Below are positions 21,812-30,181 of a stretch of 34,763 nucleotides of DNA, piece by piece (position 1 is the first letter of the stretch; each line of letters opens with the position of its first letter). A program made the translations under genes and the position numbers. The notes beneath the pieces are model-generated. The model was not told the origin of the DNA. It saw only the letters and a list, made by a program, of their open reading frames with translations, and did no database searches. Origin of the DNA: Candidatus Polarisedimenticolia bacterium (GTDB lineage: Bacteria; Acidobacteriota; Polarisedimenticolia; Gp22-AA2; AA152); assembly GCA_035764505.1 (NCBI GenBank), contig DASTZC010000115.1, forward strand, positions 1 to 34,763, given 5' to 3'.

Positions 21812-23275
21812 ATGACAACCGGCCGACAGGCGGCACAGGGAAACATCCTGCTGGACTGGTTCACGGTCTCCTATCGGAGCATCGTGCTCGCCCTCGTTTT
21901 CCTGGTCGGCGCGGGGGGCGCGGTGTTCCTCTACTTCTACCTCAAGGCCGCCACGGGCGACACTCCGGAGGGAGCGGCCCTGCAGGAGCTGACCCGGGCC
22001 GAGCGATTGTTCTCGGAAGCCGAGTCGGCGGCGCACGGCGAGCAGGCCGCGCCGGTGATCAACCAGGCGGGACGCCTTCTCGAGTCGGCGCGCCGCACCT
22101 TCCGCGATCATGAGTTCGAGGAGAGCCGGGGGCTGTCGGTACAGTCCCAGGGCTTCTCGCGCAAGATTCTGGACAGCTCGACCGCCGAGAGCAGCTTCAC
22201 CGCCAAGATCTACCGCTTCGAAGGGGACGTGAAGATAAAGCGGGTGAAGCAGTTCGTGTGGGAGACCATCACCGGGAACCTGGCCCTCAAGGTGGGGGAC
22301 CAGATCAAGACCTCCTCCAGCGGCAGCGCGCAGATCGTCTATTTCGACGGCACCATCACCACCCTGAAGCCCGGCTCGCTCCTGGAGATCCGCGAGCTGT
22401 TCGAGGACCCCGCCACCAAGGTGCGCAAGGTCCGTGAGCGTCTGAACTTCGGCGGTGTGCACGCCGCCACCCAGGGCGGCAATGCGCAAGGCTCCTTCCA
22501 CGAGGTCTCCACCGAGACGACGATTGCCCGCACCCAGGACCGGGCGCAGATGTCGATGGAGTTCGACGCGGCCGCACGGACGACGCGCACGTCGGTGGAG
22601 AGCGGCGAGGCCGAAGTCTCCACCGGGGGCAGCTCGGTGAAGCTTGCCTCCCTCGAAAGCGTGACGGTGCCTGCCGAAGGGAAGCTTTCGCCCAAGGAGA
22701 ACATCCTTTCCTCGCCCTCGCTGGTGGAGCCGATCGACCAGCGCGTCTTCATGTTCGTGCCCGGCAAGGAGTCCAGCACGACCTTGAAGTGGGATCGGGT
22801 CGCGGCCGCCTCGGCCTATCGCCTGCAGATCTCCCAGCAGCCGCTGTTCGGGCTGCTGCTGCTCAACAAGCCCGACATCACATCCACCTCGGTCGTGCTT
22901 CCCGATCTGGCGGGGGGCAGCTACTACTGGCGCGTGGCGGCACGCGACGGAGCTGGCAACGAAGGGGCCTTCTCGGAGATCCGCAAGTTCCGCGTCGGCT
23001 CGGAGCGCGAGCGTGGTCCCGAGGACCGGGTGCCGCCGGCGCTGCAGCTGGTGGATTTCATGCCCAGCGGCGCTCTGGTGATCATTCGCGGCCGCACCGA
23101 GGCCGCCGCCAGCGTGGCCATCGACGGACAGATGGTCGACGTCGAGGACGACGGCGCCTTCACGGCGGTGGTGAAGATGAAGCACGACGGGCCCAACACG
23201 CTGGAAATCGTCGCCCAGGACACGGCCGGCAACGAAACGCGCCTCAAGAAGAACGTCTACGTGGAGACTTTCTGA
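21812..23275 (+). CDS. Membrane-anchored FecR-domain protein
   Basis: The protein has 487 residues. A single membrane segment lies at about 21-43 (SIVLALVFLVGAGGAVFLYFYLKA), followed by a helical Ala/Glu-rich stretch. A FecR-type domain occupies about 130-220 (GDVKIKRVKQFVWETITGNLALKVGDQIKTSSSGSAQIVYFDGT) and is followed by two beta-sandwich regions (LKWDRVAAASAYRLQIS...GGSYYWRVAARDGAG and a final Big-like segment). The bulk should be periplasmic. ATG 21812 is preferred over the upstream in-frame start because it has AAAGGGG upstream and the membrane segment follows soon after. Its stop overlaps the next start by 1 nt (TGATG), so it is probably translated together with the diguanylate cyclase and may relay an envelope signal to it. 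Confidence 0.75.
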   Translation: MTTGRQAAQGNILLDWFTVSYRSIVLALVFLVGAGGAVFLYFYLKAATGDTPEGAALQELTRAERLFSEAESAAHGEQAAPVINQAGRLLESARRTFRDHEFEESRGLSVQSQGFSRKILDSSTAESSFTAKIYRFEGDVKIKRVKQFVWETITGNLALKVGDQIKTSSSGSAQIVYFDGTITTLKPGSLLEIRELFEDPATKVRKVRERLNFGGVHAATQGGNAQGSFHEVSTETTIARTQDRAQMSMEFDAAARTTRTSVESGEAEVSTGGSSVKLASLESVTVPAEGKLSPKENILSSPSLVEPIDQRVFMFVPGKESSTTLKWDRVAAASAYRLQISQQPLFGLLLLNKPDITSTSVVLPDLAGGSYYWRVAARDGAGNEGAFSEIRKFRVGSERERGPEDRVPPALQLVDFMPSGALVIIRGRTEAAASVAIDGQMVDVEDDGAFTAVVKMKHDGPNTLEIVAQDTAGNETRLKKNVYVETF

Positions 23276-24681
23276 TGGCGGCGGCGCCGGAAATCCTGCT
23301 GCTGCTGGACGAGGAGAGCAACTCGCGCGACATGGTGACTTCCGGCGGCGGCGCGACGGCGCGCCTGCGCGTGCTGCGCTGGGACCGGGTGCGCGGAGAA
23401 GACCTGGCGAGCCCCGAGCTGCGCGCCGTGGTCTTCGAGGACGGGGCCTCCCCCGATCGACGGCGGCGCGCGGCTTTGCTGAAGGAGGTACCCGACCATG
23501 TCGCGCGGGTCTCGCTGGCGCCTCAGGGGAGCCGCGGCGCCGCGCGGCGCGCCACGGCGTCGGACCTGCGCCTCGCCCCGCCCGTGGATCTCGGCACCCT
23601 GTCACGCCTGGTGTCGCTGCAGCGCCGGTGCTTCGACCTGGAGGAGGCGTCGCGGCGGTCGCGGCGGGTGGCCGGGCAGCTCTCACGGCAGATCAATACG
23701 GCGGCGGAAGTGCTGCGCGCCTGCAATGCGGAAGCGGAGCCTCGTCGGATCGCCGAGGCGGCGATCGCCCTCGTCCACCGGCACTGCCCGGCCGAGGCCT
23801 GGTCGGTGCTCCTCCTCGACGCGGAGAAGAGCTGCCTGATCATCGAGGCGGCGGATGGACCGGGAATGGTGAACTGGCTGGGACGCCGGGTGGGTGTGGG
23901 CGAGGGAGTCGCCGGCAGGGCGCTGCGCTCCCGCCAGCCTCTGGCACTGCCGCGCGGTCCGGCGGGTAGTCCCGAGATTCCCGCGGAGCTGGCCTGGAGC
24001 CAAATCCTCGCCGTTCCGCTCCTGAGCCGGGGAAAGGCGATCGGAGTTGCCGAGCTGATGCGTGCCGCCTCCGGCAACCCGTTCCGCCGGCGCGACGCGC
24101 GCGTCGTGTCGCTGCTGCTCGAGCCGATGGCGGTGGCCCTCGAGAACAATCAGCTGCTGCGGGTCTCGCAGGAGCTGTCGGTCACCGACGATTTGACGAA
24201 GCTCTACAACTCGCGCTACCTGAATGCTTCGCTGTCGCGCGAGGTCCAGAGGGCCCGCCGCTATCGCTCCCAGGTGTCGCTGATCTTCCTGGACCTGGAC
24301 GGCTTCAAGAACGTGAACGACCAGCACGGCCACCTGGCGGGGAGCCGGGCGCTGGTCGAGGTCGGGGCGGTGATCCGCCACATGGTCCGCGAGATCGACA
24401 TCGTCTGCCGCTTCGGCGGGGACGAGTTCACGGTGATCCTCCCGCAAACCGGCTCCGAAGGGGCGCGCGTCATCGCCGAAAGGATCCGCCAGCGCCTGGA
24501 GGAGACGATTTTCCTGGAGACCTTCTCGCTCGCGGTGCGCATCACGGCGAGTTTCGGAGTCGCCACCTTCCCGGATCACGCTCTGTCCGAGAAGTCCTTG
24601 ATTCAAAAGGCGGACGAGGCGATGTACCGGGTCAAGGGCCATGGCAAGAACGCCGTCGCTGAGGCACTGACGGAAGTTTGA
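23275..24681 (+). CDS. GAF-GGDEF diguanylate cyclase
   Basis: The protein has 468 residues. Residues 1-110 form a degenerate receiver-like region (EILLLLDEESNSRDMV, LRAVVFEDG). A GAF domain lies at about 155-295 (AWSVLLLDAEKSCLIIEAADGPG, LAVPLLSRGKAIGVAELM). The C-terminal GGDEF domain is catalytically intact: DDLTKLYNSRYL, LDLDGFKNVNDQHGH and RFGGDEF, with GGDEF at 381-385. An inhibitory site, REID at 372-375, lies exactly five residues before it, so feedback inhibition by c-di-GMP is expected. It makes c-di-GMP from two GTP in the cytoplasm. It is coupled to the FecR-domain membrane protein and lies 87 nt upstream of mreB; its stop codon is embedded in the mreB -35 box. Confidence 0.9.
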   Translation: MAAAPEILLLLDEESNSRDMVTSGGGATARLRVLRWDRVRGEDLASPELRAVVFEDGASPDRRRRAALLKEVPDHVARVSLAPQGSRGAARRATASDLRLAPPVDLGTLSRLVSLQRRCFDLEEASRRSRRVAGQLSRQINTAAEVLRACNAEAEPRRIAEAAIALVHRHCPAEAWSVLLLDAEKSCLIIEAADGPGMVNWLGRRVGVGEGVAGRALRSRQPLALPRGPAGSPEIPAELAWSQILAVPLLSRGKAIGVAELMRAASGNPFRRRDARVVSLLLEPMAVALENNQLLRVSQELSVTDDLTKLYNSRYLNASLSREVQRARRYRSQVSLIFLDLDGFKNVNDQHGHLAGSRALVEVGAVIRHMVREIDIVCRFGGDEFTVILPQTGSEGARVIAERIRQRLEETIFLETFSLAVRITASFGVATFPDHALSEKSLIQKADEAMYRVKGHGKNAVAEALTEV

Positions 24682-24706
24682 CAAGGAATGTCCGGGAACC
24701 TATATT
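24678..24706 (+). promoter_or_regulatory. Promoter of the mre/rod cluster
   Basis: A perfect TTGACA at 24678-24683, overlapping the stop codon of the cyclase gene, and TATATT at 24701-24706 are separated by 17 nt. The leader to mreB is about 57 nt and holds the shared 20-nt element. Confidence 0.7.
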
Positions 24707-24728
24707 GAGTCGGTCGCGGGGCAAGCGG

Positions 24729-24748
24729 TTTTGTTTCGAACCGGTTAC
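24729..24748 (+). repeat. Copy 2 of the shared 20-nt element, in the mreB leader
   Basis: This matches 21682-21701 at 17 of 20 positions. It contains the palindrome AACCGGTT at 24739-24746 and lies just downstream of the predicted mreB transcription start, a position suited to an operator or an RNA-level site. Confidence 0.35.
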
Positions 24749-24768
24749 GGAATAGAGGGCGACCAGCT

Positions 24769-25818
<1,050 letters not shown>

Positions 25819-25863
25819 CGTCCCCTGACACGCCGCGCTCCCCGCCGGGACACGCTTCCGACC

Positions 25864-26715
25864 ATGGCGATGAACAAATCCTTCCCGGAGCGCAGGCCCT
25901 TTCTCCTGCTCATACTCATTCTGGCGTCGCTTCTGGTCCTCATGTCCCATCAGGTGCGCAGCACGCGCGGCAACACCCTGCTGGAAGACGGGCTGCTCAA
26001 CGTCTCGGCGCCGCTGGTGAAGGGAACCACCGGCGGGGTGGGCCTGGTGTCGGGGCTGTGGAAGGGTTACGTCGACCTGCGCGGCGCACGCCAGGAGAAC
26101 CAGCGCCTGCGCCAGGAGGTGGAAGCGGCCGAGGAGGAGGGGCGCCGCGGCGAGGAATACCGCCGCGAAAACCTCAGGCTGCGCGACCTGCTGGAGCTGA
26201 AGCGCGACGTGACCATTCCGTCGCTGGCCGCCGAGGTGATCGCCTTCGGCAACACCTCCCAGGCACGCATTGCCATCCTCAACCGCGGCTCCGCCGACGG
26301 CGTGCGGCGCGATCTCCCGGTCATCAGCCGGCGCGGCGTGGTGGGGCGGGTCATCGCCGTGGGGCGAGGCACCTCGAAAGTGCAGCTGCTGATCGATCCG
26401 AACAGCGGCGTGGCCGGGGTCCTGCAGCGCAGCCGGGGCCAGGGCATGGTTGTGGGTCTGGGCGACGCCGGCTGTAGGATGGAATATGTCTCCGACCTGG
26501 AGGACGTGGCGGTCGGAGACGTGGTGGTCACCTCCGGGCTGGATCGCATCTACCCGAAGGGAATCGTGATCGGCGTGGTCTCCTCGGTGGAGGCCGGGGA
26601 CCAGCTGACCAAGCACATCCTCATCCGTCCGGAGGTCGACTTCACTCACCTCGAGGAAGTGCTGGTCCTGAAGGAGGCCCCGGAGGCTGCGGAAGCGGAG
26701 ACCCCGGCGCCGTGA
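25864..26715 (+). CDS. mreC: Rod shape-determining protein MreC
   Basis: The protein has 283 residues. An N-terminal membrane segment (FLLLILILASLLVLMSHQV) is followed by a coiled coil at about 75-115 (ARQENQRLRQEVEAAEEEGRRGEEYRRENLRLRDLLEL) and the MreC beta-domains. These contain VVGRVIAVGRGTSKVQLLIDPNSGVAGVLQRSRGQGMVVG and GDVVVTSGLDRIYPKGIVIG. It is a periplasmic scaffold that activates PBP2-RodA. The TGA overlaps the GTG start of mreD (GTGA), implying coupled translation. Confidence 0.95.
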   Translation: MAMNKSFPERRPFLLLILILASLLVLMSHQVRSTRGNTLLEDGLLNVSAPLVKGTTGGVGLVSGLWKGYVDLRGARQENQRLRQEVEAAEEEGRRGEEYRRENLRLRDLLELKRDVTIPSLAAEVIAFGNTSQARIAILNRGSADGVRRDLPVISRRGVVGRVIAVGRGTSKVQLLIDPNSGVAGVLQRSRGQGMVVGLGDAGCRMEYVSDLEDVAVGDVVVTSGLDRIYPKGIVIGVVSSVEAGDQLTKHILIRPEVDFTHLEEVLVLKEAPEAAEAETPAP

Positions 26716-27182
26716 CGCCGGTATGGAAAGGCGCCCTGGCGCTCCTGCTGGCGGCACTGGGCCAGAGCCTCTTGTCGCGCTACCTCCCGTCGGTCGGCAA
26801 GAGCGTGGATCTGTATACCGTTCTGGTCCTCTATTACGCGGTGTCGCGCCGGCGCGTGGCGGTCATGGTGATGGGGACCTCGGCAGGATTGGTGGAGGAC
26901 CTGCTCTCCCACACGATGCTGGGAGTGAACGCCTTCAAGAAGACGCTGGTCGGCTACCTGATGGGAGCGCTCGGCTCCTTTTTCATGCTGAACCAGTCGC
27001 TTCCGCGCTTCGGAATCCTCTTCCTGGCCACTCTGCTCGAGGCCCTGACCGAGTTCGGGCTGGTGCTGGTCCTCGGGCGCAACCCGTCCCCGCCCGCGGC
27101 CGGCGACCTGATCCGCCTCGGGCTGGGCAACGGGCTCGCGGGAATTTTCCTTTTCTGGATCGCTTCGAAGCTGGAGAGATAG
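26712..27182 (+). CDS. mreD: Rod shape-determining membrane protein MreD
   Basis: The protein has 156 residues and starts at GTG 26712, overlapping the mreC stop by 4 nt. It has about five hydrophobic segments, including ALALLLAALGQSLLSRYL, VLVLYYAVSRRRVAVMVMGTSAGLVEDLL and FLATLLEALTEFGLVLVLG. Its position between mreC and mrdA is decisive, because MreD is poorly conserved in sequence. It is an inner-membrane partner of MreC. Its TAG directly abuts the next start codon. Confidence 0.9.
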   Translation: MTPVWKGALALLLAALGQSLLSRYLPSVGKSVDLYTVLVLYYAVSRRRVAVMVMGTSAGLVEDLLSHTMLGVNAFKKTLVGYLMGALGSFFMLNQSLPRFGILFLATLLEALTEFGLVLVLGRNPSPPAAGDLIRLGLGNGLAGIFLFWIASKLER

Positions 27183-29066
27183 TTGACCTGGGATTATCGC
27201 AGCAGCAAGGACTTCAAGGACTATTACGAAGAGCGCCGCCTGCAGCGGCGCATCGGCTTCGTGTTCGTGTTCCTGTCGGGAATCTTTCTCGCTTTCCTCT
27301 TCAAGCTCTGGTACCTGCAGGTGGTCAACGGGGAGAGCTACCGGCGCCTGGCGGACAACAACCGCCTGCGCCAGGTGGTGGAGAACCCCCTGCGCGGGCT
27401 GCTCCTGGATCGCGAGGGACGTCCCATCGTGCGCAACCGCATCGCCTTCAACGTGCTGCTCGACCGCGAGAAGATCAAGCAGCTGGACCAGACCGTCGCG
27501 ACCCTGTCGCGCGTCCTGGACCTGCCCGAGTCGACGGTGCGCCAGCGCATCGCCCGCTACCGCAACCGTCCCGTGTTCGAGCCGGTCATCGTCAAGGAGG
27601 ACGTGGACATGGCGGAAGCCGCCTATCTCGAGTCCCGCCGCCTCGAGCTGCCCGAGATCTCCGTAGCCATCGAGCCGAAGCGCAGCTACGAGGACGGGCA
27701 CCTTGCCGCCCACGCGCTTGGGTATGTCGGCGAGATCTCCGAATCGCAGCTGGGGAAACCACGCTATGCCGGCTACCAGCTGGGCGACGTGATCGGCAAG
27801 GCGGGAGTGGAGGTGGCCTACGACGGCGATCTCGCCGGGGAGAAGGGGTGGAAGCAGGTGATCGTGAACAGCCTGGGCCGCGAGATGCGCGAGCTGCCGG
27901 TGGGCAAGCGGCCGGTGCAGGGCAACGCGCTGCGGCTGACCATCGATCTCGACCTGCAGCGCGAGCTGGAGGCGGCCTTCGAGGACAAGATGGGCTCGGC
28001 GGTGTTCCTCGACCCTTACAGTGGCGAGGTGCTGGCGATCATCAGCAAGCCCTCCTACGATCCGAACGTGTTCGCGCGGCGCTTCTCGGCGGAGGAGTGG
28101 AAGGGTCTGATGGACTCCGAGACCCATCCGCTGCAGAACCGCGCCATCCAGAGCAAGTTCGCTCCCGGCTCCGTCTTCAAGATCGTGATGTCGATCGCGG
28201 CGCTCGAGTCGGGCAAGGCCTCCCCGGCGCGCACCGATTTCTGCCCCGGCTACGCCTACATCTACGGCCGGAAGTTCCTGTGCCACCAGGAAGGCGGGCA
28301 CGGCACCCTGGCGATGGTGGAGGCCATCAAGCGCTCCTGCAACGTCTACTTCTACCACCTCGGCAAGGACATGGGGATCGAGATCATCTCCGAGTGGGCC
28401 CACAAGCTGGGATTCGGGCAGCGCACCGGCATCGACCTGATGCACGAGGAGGCCGGCACCGTCCCGGACGACGCCTGGAAGCGGCGCACGCGCAACGAGC
28501 CCTGGTACCCGGGCGAGACGATCTCTGTATCGATCGGGCAGGGAGCCGTGGAGGTGACGCCGCTGCAGATGGCGGTGTTCGCCTCGCTCATCGGCAACGG
28601 CGGAACGCAGTACCGTCCCCACCTGCTGCTGCGACGCGAGATTCGCGGCGGCGTGGAGGAGGAGGCGCACGCCCCCGAGGTGGTGTCGAAGGTGGAGATC
28701 AAGCCCTCCACCCTCAAGGTGGTCAAGGAGGCGATGTGGGAGGTGGTGAACCAGGGCGGGACCGGCACGAAGGCCGCGATCCCCGGCAGGGACGTGTGCG
28801 GCAAGACCGGGACGGCCCAGGTCGTCAAGGCCAGCGCCGGCGTCAAGAGCGAGAAGCTCGCCGAGTCGATCCGGGACAATGCCTGGTTCGTCGGCTTCGC
28901 GCCGCGCGACAACCCGCGCATCGCCTTCGCGGTGTTCGTCGAGCGCGGCGGGCACGGCGGCGAGGCGGCCGCGCCCATCGCCCAGCGGGTCATGCTGAAA
29001 TTCTTCGACAAGCTGGATCACCCGTCGGAGGAGACGCGCATTGCTCGAGCGCCGCAGCATCCATAG
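27183..29066 (+). CDS. mrdA: Penicillin-binding protein 2, elongation transpeptidase
   Basis: The protein has 627 residues and starts at TTG 27183, immediately after the mreD stop, with GGAGAG about 5 nt upstream. A membrane anchor lies at about 25-45. The dimerisation/pedestal region contains NPLRGLLLDREGRPIVRN and DVIGKAGVEVAYDGDL. The transpeptidase domain has all three motifs: S330-x-x-K333 (SVFK), S385-C-N387 and KTG at 541-543. It cross-links peptidoglycan during cell elongation as the partner of RodA, and is the target of mecillinam in other bacteria. It overlaps rodA by 26 nt. Confidence 0.96.
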   Translation: MTWDYRSSKDFKDYYEERRLQRRIGFVFVFLSGIFLAFLFKLWYLQVVNGESYRRLADNNRLRQVVENPLRGLLLDREGRPIVRNRIAFNVLLDREKIKQLDQTVATLSRVLDLPESTVRQRIARYRNRPVFEPVIVKEDVDMAEAAYLESRRLELPEISVAIEPKRSYEDGHLAAHALGYVGEISESQLGKPRYAGYQLGDVIGKAGVEVAYDGDLAGEKGWKQVIVNSLGREMRELPVGKRPVQGNALRLTIDLDLQRELEAAFEDKMGSAVFLDPYSGEVLAIISKPSYDPNVFARRFSAEEWKGLMDSETHPLQNRAIQSKFAPGSVFKIVMSIAALESGKASPARTDFCPGYAYIYGRKFLCHQEGGHGTLAMVEAIKRSCNVYFYHLGKDMGIEIISEWAHKLGFGQRTGIDLMHEEAGTVPDDAWKRRTRNEPWYPGETISVSIGQGAVEVTPLQMAVFASLIGNGGTQYRPHLLLRREIRGGVEEEAHAPEVVSKVEIKPSTLKVVKEAMWEVVNQGGTGTKAAIPGRDVCGKTGTAQVVKASAGVKSEKLAESIRDNAWFVGFAPRDNPRIAFAVFVERGGHGGEAAAPIAQRVMLKFFDKLDHPSEETRIARAPQHP

Positions 29067-30132
29067 CCTCGACTGGCTGCTGGCGCTGGCGGTGCTGGCG
29101 CTGTGCGCCGTGAGCCTGGGGATGGTCTACTCAGCCACCCTCGGCGGACCCCTCTCGCCGCTCGCCAAGAAGCAGCTGATCTACGTGGCGCTCGGGCTGG
29201 CCGCGATGATCATCACCCTCGCGGTGGACTATCACACGCTGGCCTCGGTCAGCTATCTGTTCTACGCCGCCAGCCTGGTCCTGCTGGTCTACCTGCTGTT
29301 CTTCGGGCGGGCCATCGCCAACACCCGTGGATGGCTCGAGCTGGGGCCGGTCAACTTCCAGCCCGCCGAGATGACCAAGATCACCACGCTGCTGGCGCTG
29401 TCGAGCTACCTGAGCCGGAACCGATCCTCATCCCTGACGCCGGGCAACATGGGGGCGATCCTGCTGATCGTGGGCCTCCCGGTGGTGTTGATCGCGCGGC
29501 AGCCCGATCTCGGGACGGCGCTCACCTTCATGCCGCTGGTGGTGGTGGCCGTATTCCTGGGCGGGATCCGGATCCGCACCATCCTGATCCTGGTGATGAT
29601 TCCCATCCTGGCGCTGCCGCTGCTCTGGACGCACTACCTGCAGGACTACCAGAAGGAGCGCGTCCTGACCTTCCTGGATCCGGCACGCGACCCGAAAGGG
29701 GCCGGATACCAGGTGCTGCAGTCGCGCATTGCGGTGGGCTCGGGGGGGCTGATCGGCAAGGGCTTCCTCGAAGGGACCCAGGGGCAGCTCAAGTTCCTGC
29801 CGGCGCAGCATACCGACTTCATCTTCGCGCTGCTCGCCGAAGAGCGGGGATTCCTGGGCAGTTTGGTTGTGCTGTCTTTGTACTTCATTGTAATCTACCG
29901 CTGCATCGCCATCGCCCGCGCGGCGCGCGACCTCCTCGGGGTTTACCTGGCCATGGGAATGATGGCGCTGTTCGCCTGCCAGGTCCTCATCAACATCGGG
30001 GTCGTGCTGGGGCTCATGCCGACGACCGGCGTCCCTCTTCCCCTGATGAGCTACGGGGGATCCTCGATGATCACCACGCTGGCCGGATTCGGCCTCGTGC
30101 TGAACGTCTGGATGCGGCGCCTGGTCAACTGA
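29041..30132 (+). CDS. rodA: RodA peptidoglycan glycosyltransferase (SEDS family)
   Basis: The protein has 363 residues and about ten membrane segments. The start is TTG 29041, inside the end of mrdA, with GGAGGAG about 8 nt upstream. SEDS signatures are present: GRAIANTRGWLELGPVNFQPAEMTK, GSGGLIGKGFLEGTQGQLKFLPAQHTDFIFA and TGVPLPLMSYGGSSM. D259 in HTDF corresponds to the essential Asp of the family (D262 in E. coli RodA). It polymerises lipid II into glycan strands with PBP2 in the elongasome. Confidence 0.96.
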   Translation: MLERRSIHSLDWLLALAVLALCAVSLGMVYSATLGGPLSPLAKKQLIYVALGLAAMIITLAVDYHTLASVSYLFYAASLVLLVYLLFFGRAIANTRGWLELGPVNFQPAEMTKITTLLALSSYLSRNRSSSLTPGNMGAILLIVGLPVVLIARQPDLGTALTFMPLVVVAVFLGGIRIRTILILVMIPILALPLLWTHYLQDYQKERVLTFLDPARDPKGAGYQVLQSRIAVGSGGLIGKGFLEGTQGQLKFLPAQHTDFIFALLAEERGFLGSLVVLSLYFIVIYRCIAIARAARDLLGVYLAMGMMALFACQVLINIGVVLGLMPTTGVPLPLMSYGGSSMITTLAGFGLVLNVWMRRLVN

Positions 30133-30181
30133 CGCCTCGCATAGCCGTCGCGCCTGCCCATCCCCCCGGGGAGCCACCGCC

